DNA from: Blasia pusilla
Taxonomy: Eukaryota > Marchantiophyta > Marchantiopsida > Blasiales
DNA: 64,000 nt
Assembly (NCBI GenBank): GCA_050084515.1
Contig: CM114272.1
Coordinates: 33,666,001 to 33,730,000, forward strand
Reading direction: 5' to 3'
The stretch's first letter is position 1; every line of letters begins with the position of its first letter. This document shows, one piece after another, positions 1-12,651 of this stretch. The notes under the pieces are model-generated. The model ran no database searches. It was not told the origin of the DNA and was given only the letters and a program-made list of their open reading frames with translations. The position numbers and the translations under genes were made by a program.

Positions 1-618
1 ATGAAGGAGACTTTGGAAAATTTCATAAAGATTACAAAAAATCATCATATTTATCTGAATTCTTTAAAAAAATGATCTAATTATTATAACCATTTTCCAA
101 TTCTACCTTTGACTTACTAGAAGTTATTCATTTCATATATTTTACCTTTCCGAAATGGAAAAAAATAAATAATATTTTCCTTTTCCAACCCTCATCTCTC
201 AATTATGAAATTAAAATCACACATCTTTATTCACTATTTTTTCTCTCTCAAATGATAGTTTAAGATTTTCCTCCAAACCAAGCTTGGAAACTAGAAATAA
301 ATTCTTAAATATTTTTTGGCATTGATCCTTACGACGATGAATTATTTTCTGACAAAATCCAACCATTCTAGCTTTTATCATCCTTGCCAACCCCTTTTTT
401 CCCCAAAATATTGCTTAATTTTCCCTCCAAAGTAAACTCGAAAATTAAAAAATTTCACTCTATCTCTTTACCAAAAATTTTAAAATTTTCTTTAAAATAG
501 GAAAAAATAATGAACATGAGGGAGACTAAGGAACATTCTATAAAGATTAGGAAAAATTACTAATTTTAATAGAAACTTAGACTAAGTAGTTTTATGCGCC
601 ACTTCTCACTTCTTCCAT

Positions 619-620
<2 letters not shown>

Positions 621-661
<41 letters not shown>
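621..661. repeat. (GA)n microsatellite
   Basis: About 20 uninterrupted GA dinucleotides. Confidence 0.95.
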
Positions 662-663
<2 letters not shown>

Positions 664-737
664 TCCTTATTTTTTCTATCTTTCTTGAGTTTTTTCCCCT
701 TCTTCTCTAGTTACATGATAACTAACTTGTGTTAGAA

Positions 738-789
738 ATTTACTTAGTTAGGTCAAATGAGGGATTTACTTAGTTAGGTCAAATGAGGG
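738..789. repeat. 26-bp tandem duplication
   Basis: Two adjacent identical copies of a 26-base unit that begins atttacttagttagg. It looks like a recent local duplication and has no evident function. Confidence 0.9.
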
Positions 790-1084
790 ATTCTTTGGGC
801 GAAGATGGTGAGGTTTTGGAAGTAGCACAAGTCTCTACTATTGGTGTAGAGAAGAGTCATTCCAAGAGATTAAGGGTGGTAAGGAATGTGGGAAAGAGTT
901 TAATACATCATATTTCTCATAATCACCATGAGTGGGTTTGTTGATGGATAATTTTAGATTTCCATGAGACTTTTACAATGGAGATATGTTGTGCTTGAGG
1001 ACCTCGGGATGGATACTTGAACTTTGCAAATAAGGTAACCATTCAAAACCAGCAAATAAGGTAACCATTCGAAATATGTGAGCG

Positions 1085-3399
1085 GGGCCTAGAATAGATG
1101 AAGTCGCAGATGCTTTTGCATCCCGTGCTATCTATTCGATAGGAGATTTGCACTCGGGATATGATCAACTCCAATTAGCTATGGAGAGTAGAGATATTAC
1201 CACTATGCGCACTCCACTTGGGCTTGTAAGAATGTGCACATTATCTCAAGGATCAACAAATTTTGTCGCTCACATGTAGAGTGCAATGAATAAAATCTTG
1301 AGAGAGTTCATTCCTGAGAAGACCATTCCTTTTGTAGATGACATTCCTATAAAGGGATGTGCAATAGAAGATAGGGTTGAGAGGGTTGTAAAAGATGGAA
1401 CGTCACCGAAGTGAGAAGGTTTTTTGGAGCTTGTGTGTTTTATCAGGTGTGGATTCCTCATTTTAGCCACATATCTGATCCTTTGTATGAGCTATTGAGA
1501 AAGAAGAAGAAGTTCACTTGGGAGAAGAAGAAGCAAAGAGCAACAATGATGCAATTGAAGGAGGCATTGAAGTCACCACCAGTTCTACGAAAAATGAGCT
1601 ACGGATACAGAAGACCTATTATCATCACAGTGGATACTAGTCCTATTGCTATCGGGTGGACAGTTGGGCAGGATAATGCGGAAGGAAGAAGATTTGCAAC
1701 AAGGTTTGGAGCTCGTACACTTACGGAATGACAGAGGAGGTACCCTCAGGTAAAGAGGGAGCTTTGGGGAGTTGTAACTACAATGAAAGTTGAGAAGGAG
1801 TATCTTATAGGAGCCTATGTATTGCTTGAGGTTGATTGTCTACCTCTATTAGGTATGATTGCGAATTATACGACTCCAGATATAGCCATGCTACGTTGGA
1901 TAGCCTACATTAGGTCCTTGAATCCACAATTGAAGCATATAGTTGGGAAAGAGAACTCAGTAGTGATATGTTGTCTAGAGGTAGATTTAGTCAAGAAGAA
2001 GATATGGAGGCAACTGAGATAGATGAGGATGATGCACATGTGTGGTAAGTGTTATCTCAAGAACGTGGTGGCATAGAGGATGTTCTAGCTTTCAAAGAGA
2101 ATATGTATGAGGGCAGGTTAAAGGAAATTGGGCGCTATTTAAGCACTCTGCAAAGAGACGGAGGGTGGACAGACAAGTTTTTGAAGGAGATTCGGCATAA
2201 GGTGTATAACTATCTACTACAAGATGGGTATCTTTGGAAAAGGCCAAAGAGGAAAGATGGAATGCCCTTGAGGGTGGTGGATGACAATGGGACAAAAATG
2301 TAAGTGCTCAAAGAATTCCACAATTCTTTATGGGGAGGACATAGAGGTACTTGGGCAACTTTCACCAAGATAAAAGAGAGATATTGGTAGAAAGGCCTAT
2401 ATAAGAGTGTTGAGAGATATGTTGGGTCATGTGTTGAATGTCAGTTTCAATACAAAATTAGGGTGAGAGATGGAATTAAACCCATGTATCCCTTGTCTAT
2501 TCATCATCAATGGGTTATAGATCTAGTTGCTATGCCACTAGGTCTTTGGGGAATGCATTATCTTGTCCTAGCACGAGAAGAGTAGTCCAAATTTGTAGAA
2601 GGGGAGGGCTTTACGGGCTAAAACAAAAGAGCCTATATGTCGTTTTATTCTAGAGGATATTGTTGCTCGATATGGGAGTATCGGGAGAATCTATGCAGAT
2701 AGAGGTGAGTTCTTCATAAGATATGGAGTCTTGTTGAGATTAACAATCTCAATGAATCCGGAGGCAAACGGCAAGAGCGAAAGGGGACATCCGCCAATCA
2801 TTCAAGCATTGGTAAAGGCGTGTGGACTTCGTTATGCTGATTGGCCTAGATTGCTTCCATTTGCTTTATGGGCAGATAGAACCACTCACAGCACCGTTGC
2901 AGGGTTCATGCCTACAGAGTTGATGATAAGTCAAAAGCCGATAATGCCAATAGAAGGAGATATACCCACTTGGATGGGTTTGCCGTGGGAAGACGAGCTC
3001 GATAGGGAAGAGCTCCTAGCACTTTGAATGCAGCAGCTAGAGCGGCGGAAAGAAGATATTGCAGAAGCACTAGTCAAAATGAAGGAAGCAAGGTTGAAAA
3101 ATAAGGAGCGCTTCGACAAAATTCATCGACTTCAGAAGGAGCCTATAAGAGAAGGAGATTGGGTCTTAGTGCACGACAATAGCCTCGACAACCAGCATAG
3201 TACAATTAAGAAGTTTGCACGTCGTTGGTTTGGTCCATACGTTGTAGTCTTTGCTTTTGACAATGTGACTTACAAACTACGTGAACTAGATGGCACAATT
3301 CTAAAGCTATCCATTGTAGGAAAAAGGGTCAAGATTTTCCGTAGACATGAGGGATTTTTTGATTTTGATTCAATGTGTCTAGAGGCACAACAAAAATAA
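1085..3399 (+). pseudogene. Decayed Ty3/gypsy pol (RT, RNase H, integrase)
   Basis: Broken pol of a Ty3/gypsy LTR retrotransposon. In order on the plus strand: a reverse transcriptase piece (about 1090-1390) with 'DLHSGYDQ' and the FVDD active-site box at 1331-1342; the RT/RNase H connection 'VRRFFGACVFY' and an RNase H region with 'ITVDTSPIAIGW' (1411-2022); then integrase from about 2049, with the H-H-C-C zinc-binding region ('GGHRGTW', 'CVECQ') near 2310-2450, core remnants ('SMNPEANGKSERG' near 2750) and a C-terminal region ending at 3399 ('REGDWVLVHDN', 'KFARRWFGPYVV'). Stops and frameshifts cut it into at least five pieces, so it cannot make a working protein. Gag and protease were not found. 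The order RT-RH-INT fixes the superfamily; I cannot assign the clade. Confidence 0.85.
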
Positions 3400-3469
3400 T
3401 TCTGAGTAAAATAGCAAGAAGACTCGATTTTTTCGGCACATATCAGAGAATGTGCAGGTTTGGAAGGGG

Positions 3470-4486
3470 TGAATGTCGTATAATAAAATTAGCCAGTGTG
3501 TAAACTCCTTCCTCATCAAGTGTTAGATAGAAATTTATTAGTATTAAGTAAATTAGCATAGGAAAAGGAAATTCCCATGTTTAAACCTTTTTATGGTGCC
3601 TCTTTTATACGGGCCCAACTTTAGGATGGTAATAAATAAAAGATGACTTTATAAAATTAAAATAGTGAGGTTGGTGCTTTAATGAAAAGAAAAAGTAGTC
3701 TTGGTTGATGGCTAGGTTAGTTGGGGTAATTTGGAAAATATCAAGTGGATAAAAGAGTATATTTTGGAAGAGATAAGAGGAAATCTACTTGTGTCAAAAT
3801 GTGATTGGCTAAGCCTTGAGAGGAAGCCATGTGGCACAAGATAAGATTAGCTCTATTTCGTAGTCTTGCGGATCCCTTGTGAGTATATAAAAAGGAGGGA
3901 CCTTCAAGGGTTCATCACCTGCTACTTCACATCTTGAGTCTCTCGTGTCACTCTTGAGTGTATGGCTTTCGGATTGCTTGCTCTTCCAATGAGAGTGGAT
4001 CATCCCTCTTGGGAAAATAACTTGACCATGGTATATTTTCTGAGAGGTTCCTAGAGTATGGTGTGTGTGGAGATGAGAGGCTTGTCACCTAAGAGGAGTT
4101 TAGTCATACTAAAATAGTGAATGTCTTGGCTTGTTATTTTCCCAATGAGAATGAATTATCCCTCTTGGAAGAATAATTTCACCAAAGCCTATTCTTGAGG
4201 AGAGTAGAGAATGTCTGTCAAATATGGATAGGGGTGGAGCACGAGTTGTGCCCGACTTTCCTTTCCTCAATCCTTACCATGTCAAGGTACTCTTTGTAGA
4301 TAGGCATTGATTCCACTCGCTATTTAGTTTATCACTTTGGGGAGGCATTCATGAACCAAGTCATGCAATCTCTAACTTCGGTGATTCTTCCTATCGTCAC
4401 ATATGGAAGGAGATGGGATTGTACTTTGTATGTCCTTATATAGCAATCCATGGACGTCAATAGGCCTGCTCAAGTAGGATTCAACA
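3470..4486 (+). repeat. Probable 3' LTR of the decayed gypsy element
   Basis: A purine run (ggaaggggtga) about 70 bases after the end of pol looks like the polypurine tract, and TG at 3470 would open the LTR. A TATA-like box (tatataaaaagg) lies near 3884 with no coding sequence around it, as expected for a U3/R boundary. The right edge (…attcaaca, 4486) is only a guess from the TG…CA rule. No matching 5' LTR is in the window, so neither the boundaries nor a target duplication can be confirmed. Confidence 0.4.
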
Positions 4487-4562
4487 TTAGTTGTGCTATC
4501 TTCATCGTGTACAAACGTAAAGTAGTTTATAGGGATTTTATAGTTAGGAATTTTGGGGTCTG

Positions 4563-5669
4563 ATGTTACGAAGAAGTGATCGCCTCGGCACTTCTGTTGC
4601 CAATATACGCCGAGAGATGTTGTTCGTTCAAGCAGAGAGAAGTATTAGAACAAATGCTTTCAGGAAAGAAGGGAATCACTCCACGCCATGGTCCATTTGT
4701 CTTACTTCATTGACAGACGAAGGCTTGTGCAATTGGAAGGTAGAATGGTGTGCCTTCCAGGTTGGCGATAGATCCATGGTCTTGGAAAATGAGCCTTGAG
4801 GACGAAATATCAGAGATGGCAAGACGCGGAGGGGGCATGGAAACTTGGGAAGAAATTGCATAACCCTGAGGACAGCGCAAGCGGTGGAAATGGTCAAGCT
4901 GATAATTGAGGAGATTAGAGATCGAATGTCCCACAAGGAAAGAACAATGTCAGACGGGAGAAGAGAGGAATTGATTTGGTTGCCTCAATTTTTTTCCTGG
5001 AAGTATATACAAGAAGTAGGCAATAAGGAAGGAGGAAAATTGGGATTAGCGGGAGTCTCATAATCAACTATCAGTCAAATCAAAAAATAATATTTCTCCA
5101 ATGTTGCTATTCACAAATAAGGTGATAACTTTTCTCAATGTGCGACATGTGCAATGTTGAAGTCTCTGGGAAATACTGCATCGACAAACGAGGAGAAGGA
5201 TGTTGTTAAGGAACGGAAAGTCGAACATAATGACCTGCAAAGGTCTCAAAGGAGTTTATATTACACTTGGCAAGTAGAATCCGTGCGCCATCCCGAATCT
5301 TATCTTTGCCTAATCCACGACAAAATGGATAATTTCAAAACAAGTTTGCCATGAGCGTGGCAACAAACCAAAGATTCGGCTGTGGCTCAACCATTTCTAG
5401 TTACTTGTATAAGTAAATATTTCGAAATGATTCTCCATTATACTAGAAAATGGTTTAGGGTGCAGGTGACAGTTAGCAAGTTCGTAGGGCTATCTTGATC
5501 CTATTCACATAATAGGACTTAAGTTCCCAAAATTTTTTCCTAAGGAGAAAGAGATTGGTCTATGCGTGATCTATTAATCGAAACTGAAGCTCTCATAGGG
5601 CATTACATTTCTTACATTTCTTTCCTAATGGAACTTGTGGACGCATGTGGTACTTGCCGCACGTACCCA
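4563..5669 (+). pseudogene. DUF7869-type protein, 5' part (split by copia element)
   Basis: N-terminal and middle part of a gene of the type carrying a DUF7869 domain, a nuclease/transposase-like family seen in seed-free plants and other eukaryotes, of unproven function. Recognisable pieces: 'RHGNLGRN…EIRDRMSHKERT' (4830-4950), a Cys pair in 'FSQCATC' near 5125-5150, then 'SLYYTWQVES' and 'CLIHDKMDNFKTSLP' (5250-5354), which matches the conserved 'iIDGMDqsKT.LP' block of the family from memory. Several stops and frameshifts break it. The reading resumes at 10969 after the copia insertion. The family assignment rests on pattern memory, not a search. Confidence 0.6.
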
Positions 5670-5674
5670 GTTTG
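5670..5674 (+). repeat. Target-site duplication, left (GTTTG)
   Basis: Five bases GTTTG immediately before the 5' LTR, repeated exactly at 10964-10968 after the 3' LTR. Five bp is the usual Ty1/copia duplication length. Confidence 0.9.
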
Positions 5675-5986
5675 TATTGAAGATTGAGTTACAGTCAAGT
5701 TCATCAGATACCTGAACTGCTACATTTGGTACTCACACAAAGTAGGGAAGCTTAATCTTGGTTAGTTAGTTAAGCGCGATTAGCTTAACTAGGGTTAGTT
5801 AACCACAGTTAGTCTAACTCGAGACTATGGTTAAGGTTAGGGTTAGGATTGCTTGCACATACCTAAGTAATTGAGAAGGGGACCAGCCTCCACTCATTCT
5901 CTAATTGCAAATTTTGTTCTTCATAGTGGTGTGTGTGTGTGAGAGCCGTTTTCCACTAGTTATGCTTTCTTAGTAGTTTTTCCACA
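5675..5986 (+). repeat. 5' LTR of the copia element
   Basis: Matches 10651-10963 end to end with roughly 30 differences. Starts TATTGAAGATTG and ends …TTCCACA, directly followed by the primer binding site. It contains repeated TTAGGGTTAG-like stretches and a short (TG)n tract. Confidence 0.95.
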
Positions 5987-5998
5987 TGGTATCAGAGC
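5987..5998 (+). other. Primer binding site (initiator tRNA-Met)
   Basis: TGGTATCAGAGC directly abuts the 5' LTR. This is the standard plant copia primer binding site, complementary to the 3' end of initiator tRNA-Met. Confidence 0.95.
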
Positions 5999-6502
5999 AA
6001 TAAGACAACATTACTTGAAATTCTTGGTGTTTGAGGAGAGAAGAGAGGCAAAAGAAGGCAAAATTTTAGTTTGGGAGAAGGAAATTTTATTTAGAGCTCA
6101 GTGGATGCAGATTTCAAGTGGAGCTTTGACGATGATAAAACTTTGGAGGCATTTTTGAAGGCTTTCCCGGTCGATTTAGCCCTTTGGATCCGCATCGGCT
6201 AGAACGGTGGCGAAGGCTTACTCTGGCTATTTTTTACAGCTCGTTGAGAGTTTTCCATTGCACCTGAAATCGCTGAATTTTAACATTCTGAGCTCATGCA
6301 GTAGCAATTTCGGTGTAGGAAAGTGAAATTAGTGAAGAAAAGTTGTGCAGTTTGCTCTCTGGAGGCCAATTTTGATTAGTTATTTCATACAGTTGATCAA
6401 TTTTGGAAAATTTCAGATCAATTTCTGTGTAGGAGTGATCTATGCTTCAATTGGAGTAGTAGAAAGACTAAAATTATATTTTTATGAGTAAAATCGTTCG
6501 TC

Positions 6503-9500
6503 ATGGAATATTCCTCAACAACAATCACAAGCGAGAAGTTAAATAAGCAAAATTATAATATCTAGAAGTTTCGCATGAAATAATTTCTCATGGGTCGAGA
6601 ACTATGGGAGCTTGTCACAGATGATGAGGCCAAGCCAGAAGGTGACTCAACACACTTGAATGTTCGCGCCTCGAACAAACGCGCAAGGCAAGTAATCCAC
6701 TACATTTCAATAACGATCAGTTTGCCAATGATAGGTCACATTCAAGATTGTTGATACTCTGAAGCAGTCCTCGGATGCATTGGAAAAGCTGTTCCAGACA
6801 TCTACAAAGGCCAGAAGGCTTCAATTGAAATAGCAATTGAACGAAGTAAGGAAAGGATCGCAGAGCATCAATGATTATATTTTGAATATCAAACATATTG
6901 TTATCAGTTGAATAGTATTGGAGTGACAGTAGAAGATGATGATCTGATTTTGTTCACTCTTCAAGGCCTTCCAAAGGATTACCAGTCCTTTGAGACCTCT
7001 ATCTTTGTGAGAGAGAAATATCCAACTTTCAACAGTTAGTCCCTCTGTTAATCAGTGAAGAGATGCGGCTAGTAGGCAGCGGTAGCTCGTCTAGTCTGCA
7101 AGAGAATGCGCTATTTGCAGGTTATGGATCAAACAGAGGCAGGGATCGTGGCAAAAACTTCTGTGGTCCTGGTGGATATGAAGCATATGGAGGAAGAGAC
7201 ACTCAATATAACGTCACTAAATCAACTATGAACCAGTACCACACACAATCACAAGGTGGTGATGGTGGAAACCGTTGGGGTCGAGGTTAGCAACAAAGGG
7301 TCCATGGATCTTGCACTTACTATGGGATAAAGGGACACTATGCAAAGTTTTTCTTCAAGAAGAAGGCAGATATGAGAACAAGAGCCTTACAACAATAAAA
7401 CTATGTGGAGCAACAACACCAAGAGTAGTACCAAGAACAACAACATTCATAAACGGACCATCTATTGATCATGATTCATCATATGGGAGCAATGGTCAAG
7501 AAAGACTCGACAACAGATTGGTACATTGACTCTAGCGCATCAAATCACATGACCTAACAAGCTAAATGGTTCAATAGTTTGGAGCCGGTGAAAGATCCTG
7601 CAATTGTGCTCATAGGAGATGACACTCAACATCATATCACGCATACCGGTAAAGTTCCAATAGCATCAGATGATCTTTGTGCTCTTGGAAATATTCTCTA
7701 TGTTCCTACCATTGCAAGAAACCTGATATGTGTAGGACAAATAGTAGAACAGGGTTATCAAGTGAAGTTTAACGTAGATGGTTGTTTCATTGAAACAATG
7801 GATGACTAGACTACGATAGCCAAAGGAACTAGATCTAGCAAAATGTTCAAATTAGATGTTTCTATGCCAAAGATTCAAACAACAATGTATGGTCAAACCG
7901 GCCAACAAGTCACAGATCTAAATGTGTGGCATAAAAGAATTGGACATATGAATCTTCAAAGATTACAGAGTCTTTCATCATCTAATATAGTAATAAGATT
8001 CCCTAAATTAGCGAGTCCTGCTACGCTAGAGGTATGTCTCGCTTGCCAATTTGGAAAACAAGCTAAATTTCCTTTTCCAATGCAAGGTAGAAGAGCATCG
8101 AGGATATTGGAGTTGACCCACAGTGATGTGTGGACAACATCACAACATAGCCTTAGTGGTTGCCAGTACTTTGTTTTATTTATTGATGACTTCTCTAGAT
8201 ATATATGGGTAGACTTTTTGAAAGCCAAGTTAGAGGTATTCTCACTGTTCCAAACATTCAGAGTTCTAGTAGAGAAGCAGACTGGAGAACACATCCTGAA
8301 ATTGTGTTGTGATGGAGGAGGAGAGTATCTCTCAACAGAGTTTGATGACTATTTACGTCAAAATGGCATCCAACGTCAAGTGACTTGCCGTTACACTCCA
8401 CAACAAAATGGAGTGGTTGAGAGGAAGAATCGATATATTGCTGAAGCGGCACAAGCTATGGTGAATGAGAAGAACATGCCTAAGATGTATTGGGCAGAGG
8501 CTGTCGCATGTGCAGTCTTCTTAATCAACCGAACTCCAACAGCAGGAGTTCATGATAAAACTCCATTCGAAGTCTTTATAGGAAGTAAACCTGATTTTTC
8601 CTTCTTGAAAGTATTTGACTATATTTGTTATGCTCATGTTCCTTCTGAGAGACGTCAGAAATTAGACCCCAAGTCTGAAAGATGTATCTTCATTGGCTAT
8701 TCTGATGGAACTAAGGGATATAAGTGCTACATTCCATCCTCTAGGCATCTTATTATTAGTTGGGATGTTGTCTTTGATGAGCTAAAGTCATGGTATACTC
8801 CATCTGAGCCTATTCCACCTCTAAACTCATGTGTTGAGGGGGAGAATATGACTGTAAACCAACATACATTATCTTCAACTTTCCCAAGTACTAGTGCAGA
8901 ATTAGGAGAGGTCCTAGATTCATCAGTTAAATCTGTGAGTCCATGGATGGGAAGAGTACATATTTAGTTTTTTGACACTAGTCAAAGCTCGAGTCAGTTG
9001 TTAGAGGCATATACCTATGAACAACAACTTCGTAGATCAAGTAGAGTTATACATCTAGTTCATAGATTCATAAATGAATGTTTACTTGCGATACATCATG
9101 CATATATGATGACTACCCTTCAAGAACAAGAGCCAAGTTGTTTTGAAGAAGCTAGAAGTAAAATCGAATGGATTGAAGATATGGAGGAAGAACTTGCTGC
9201 ATTAAGACATCAACAAACAAGAGAGCTGGTTGATATACCTTTCAGTAAGGAAGCTATTGGTTGCAAATGGGTTTACAAAATCAAGCGCAATCAAGATGGT
9301 ACAATTAACAGATACAAAGCAAGATTGGTGGCTAAGGGCTATGCACAACAATACGGTATCGATTATGAGGAAACATTTAGCCCTGTTGCAAAGATGGCGA
9401 CTACAAGAATAGTGGTTACAGTTGCAATAAGTAAGAAGTGGAGATTACATCACATGGACGTCAAGAATACCTTCTTGAATGGAGATCTATACAAGAAGGT

Positions 9501-10640
9501 ATATATGACTTAACCACTTGGATACGAGCATCCCAAGTTTCCATTTCGCGTATGCAGGTTGAAAAAAGCTCTATACAGGTTCAAACAAGCTCCAAGAGCT
9601 TGGTATGGCAAGATTACATACGTCCTATAAGAGTTGGGTTTTAGGGTATGTGATTCTGAGTCCTCATTAAATGTCTTGATCAAAACATACGGTTCTCATT
9701 GTGTTGTATGTTGACGATCTCTTGATTATTGGGAGTACTGAAGAAATGGTATAACAAATCAACCTTAAGTTACAAGTAGCATTTGATATGAAGGAATTGG
9801 GAGAACTCAAGTACTTCCTTGGTATTGAGTTTATTAAGGTTGGAGAGAGCATGTGGTTACTACAACAACAATATGCTCTTCATATGCTTTCAAAATATTG
9901 TATGAAAGCTTGTAAGCCAATCCCTACACCGTTGGACCAGAATATGAAGCTAAGAATGGATAAAGGAGAGTTGCTTACAGATGCTAATATGTACAGGCGT
10001 ATGGTTGGAAGTTATGAGTTTGATTTGAGTTATGGTGTTGGCCTAGTGAGCCAGTTTATGCAAGCACCTAGAAAATCTCACCTTGATGTTGTGAGGAGGA
10101 TTAAGAGGTATGTGAAATTATCTATTCAATTCAGGCTTCAATTTGAACCTTCTTTGAGTTTTCAATTACAGGGATTCACATATGCTGATTGGACATGAAG
10201 CATGTCTGATCGACACTCCACATCTGGTTATTCATTTACTTTGGGAATCGCAGTTATAAGTTGGGCTTCAAACAAGCAACCTACAGTTGCTTTATCTTCA
10301 ATAGAGGCTGAGTATAGAGGAGCAACCAATGCAGCATGTGAGGCGGTATGACTTTATCGATTACTTGTTGAGATTGGTGTTAGTAACTTAGGACCTAGTG
10401 TAATATATGCAGACAATATTAGTAGCATCAAGCTTGCTAATAACCCTGTGTTTCATGCTCGTACAAAACATGTTGAGATGCACTATCATTTTATAAGAGA
10501 GAAAGTGCTTGCAGGAGAAATTGATCTTGTGTATATAGGTACAGATCAACAAATTGCTGACATCTTTACAAAGGCATTGTCTAGAGATAAGTTTGAGATG
10601 TTTTGAAATGATTTAGGCGTTAGAGATATCGATATGAATT
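6503..10640 (+). pseudogene. Copia gag-pol, decayed
   Basis: One ancestral gag-pol frame, now broken by stops and frameshifts. Gag starts near 6503 and shows the 'GLPKDYQSF' type region (about 6960-7000) and a degenerate zinc knuckle near 7310-7350. Protease: 'WYIDSSASNHM' near 7520-7550. Integrase (7579-8967): 'VWHKRIGHMN' pre-integrase motif, then D (in 'THSDVW'), D (in 'CDGGGEY') and E (in 'VVERKNR') of the DDE triad. RT (about 9180-10200): 'CKWVYKIKRN', 'YKARLVAKGYAQ', 'FSPVAKM' and the active-site 'YVDDLLI' near 9707. RNase H (10200-10600): 'SSIEAEYRG' and 'HVEMHYHFIREK'. Most domains are still readable, so the element is dead but not ancient. Confidence 0.93.
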
Positions 10641-10641
10641 T

Positions 10642-10650
10642 GAGGGGGAG
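10642..10650 (+). other. Polypurine tract of the copia element
   Basis: GAGGGGGAG immediately before the 3' LTR, the primer site for plus-strand DNA synthesis. Confidence 0.9.
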
Positions 10651-10963
10651 TATTGAAGATTGAATTATAGTCAAGCTCATGAGATACCTGAACTGCTACA
10701 TTTAAAATTCACACGAAGTAGGGAAGCTTAATCTTGATTAGTCAGTTAAGCGCGATTATCTTAACTAGGGTTAGTTAACCACAGTTAGTCTAACTCGAGA
10801 CTATGGTTAAGATTAGGGTTAGGATTGCTTGTACATACCCTATAGAATTGAGAAGGGGACCAACCTCCACTCATTCTCTAATTGCAAATTTTATTCTCCA
10901 TGGTGGTGTGTGTGTGTGAGAGCCGTTTCCCACCAATTATGCTTCTTTAGCAATTTTCCCACA
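10651..10963 (+). repeat. 3' LTR of the copia element
   Basis: Partner of 5675-5986. Starts TATTGAAGATTG right after the polypurine tract, ends …TTCCCACA, and is followed by the second GTTTG. Confidence 0.95.
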
Positions 10964-10968
10964 GTTTG
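10964..10968 (+). repeat. Target-site duplication, right (GTTTG)
   Basis: Exact repeat of 5670-5674; fixes the outer edge of the copia insertion. Confidence 0.9.
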
Positions 10969-12651
10969 GAGAAATGGTACCTTCTTTAGGTACTTAAATA
11001 TTAAGTTGAATTAACTTTTACTCACTCTTTTTCTTATTGTAGGTATCTTGACTCATGGGCATGGACCGTGTGCAATGGCTCAATTTAACATAGGAGTCTA
11101 CAAGCAGGGGTCTAATTGCACAATTGGATCATTGGCAAAGTTATTTTGGAGTTTGGAAAACCCCCGCAGTGAAATACATGAATTCTTGGACGGGCCCGAC
11201 CTAACTCCACTTCAAAGTCGATTCTTAAAAGGGAGGGAAAATCTTGATGGGTTACTCCGTGCAACCTATAGGCTCACGTAGTCTGCCCAAGAGGGACCAA
11301 CGAAGCTGCCTAAGATTCTGAATCTACAAATGGACAACTTTGGAAATGATAACAAAAATATTTACGTCATGGCGTACTTGGCCCTTCTTGTTCACTGGGA
11401 GGTATTCGAAGAGATTCACTTGGCTTTTCTCATCTCCGGGCACACTCACGAAGATGTTGATGCTATGTTTAGTAACTTCCTGGGAACGTTGCGGCAATAA
11501 AATGAATACATCTTGAAAGCTCTTGCGACACAATTTTTTTAACTCCACATCATTGAATCCAACACCACAAGTGGTTTAGGAAATTCCCGACTTTAAGGAG
11601 TACTTGAAAGGTTTCATCGGGCCTAAGTCGAAAAATCAGTGGTATGGACTACAGAAGCCAGGTCGATTCCGATTTACTAGATCTCCGGATGGTATGCCCA
11701 TCATGCATTACAAGATGTATGGTTCCGATAAAGAGTGGCTGCCGAGTGAGCGTGGTTATGACGTGTTTTAATGTCATGAAATTATTGGACATCCTTTTAT
11801 TCCTATTGGGAATCCAAAGTGCTTACTGCCCACACCCTTGAAGGCATTTTCCCATGTAAAGAAAGGTGTATCTCAGTACATTGAGTACTTTGATAAAATG
11901 GGAAGCAAGTCTTCCGAAGGCACAAAGATGGAGTTCCAACAACTAGCACGACAGTGGAGGAAGACGATCGAGAAATTGGACCGATTTTTTCCTCATGGAA
12001 ATATTGAGGAACCTGCGATTAAATCATAAGATATCAGCAAATGAAGATTCTTCTACCAAGAATAAGACCAGTTTGATAGCCCATCACATCACTTTATCAT
12101 TCTCTGAAATATTGGAAGATTTTTGGCCTCTAACCAAATAGAACACTCAAGTTCATATTGTCTTTGGAAGTGGAATTCCTCCAAATCGAGATCACTATTG
12201 TGGGCCCATTAGATTCAGGCCTAGAGTTGATATGTTATCAATGGAGGAAACAGAAGTTGCATTCATTCGGTAGATTTCAATGTTGGAGACTTTGTCATAA
12301 TTAGATCAGGACAAGAAAGAAACAATTATCCCATGTGGATGAGACAAGTTCTAGTTGGAGTTGGTGAAGATACAAATTTCAGAATTCAGTATTGGTAGCC
12401 ATTGAATACATTTGGAAGAGGGAACATAGCCCCAAGTAGGAGATATCAAAATTGGGATGTAAAAAAATGAGAGAAGAATAGTAGTGAAAAACCGATGTTG
12501 TGTCCACATGACTCGATTATAGCATCTTTCACTAATTCAACAAATGCAATAGAGGATGGACTAGTGAGTATCCCCATTGACGTGGCTAATTTTGTAAAGT
12601 CTAGAATAACTTTTGGCACTAACCTAATACTAGAAGATAGAGATGACTAGT
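10969..12651 (+). pseudogene. DUF7869-type protein, 3' part
   Basis: Continuation of the gene interrupted at 5669. Readable blocks: 'LTHGHGPCAMAQFN' (11048 on); 'LQMDNFGNDNKN', 'YLALLVHWEVFEEI' and 'GHTHEDVDAMFSN' (11325-11490), which are the signature blocks of DUF7869 as I remember it; 'KNQWYGLQKPGRFRF' (11630-11680); a basic helical stretch with 'ARQWRKTIEKLDRFFP' (11945-11995); and a C-terminal 'FVIIRSGQERNNYPMW' block (12290-12340). Stops and at least three frame changes show it is dead. The Asp/His-rich blocks suggest a metal-dependent nuclease or integrase-like fold, but that is inference. Confidence 0.65.

Larger units (their letters stand above)
1..1084. other. AT-rich flank, no gene seen
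   Basis: AT-rich sequence with no recognisable coding region on either strand. It holds a GA microsatellite and a short tandem duplication (listed separately). Near 1026-1071 a 20-odd-base motif (gcaaataaggtaaccattc) occurs twice. It may be the upstream part of the gypsy element that follows, but I found no match to that element's probable 3' LTR, so no 5' LTR can be claimed. Confidence 0.5.
5675..10963 (+). mobile_element. Complete Ty1/copia LTR retrotransposon (inactive)
   Basis: Full-length copia element of 5289 bp with two LTRs of 312 and 313 bp, a primer binding site, a gag-pol region in the copia order (gag, protease, integrase, RT, RNase H), a polypurine tract and a perfect 5-bp target duplication. 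By eye the LTRs are about 90% identical, so this is an old insertion. The first LTR bases are TA rather than TG in both copies; the ends are CA. Stops throughout gag-pol make it non-autonomous now. It lies inside a DUF7869-type gene. Confidence 0.95.
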
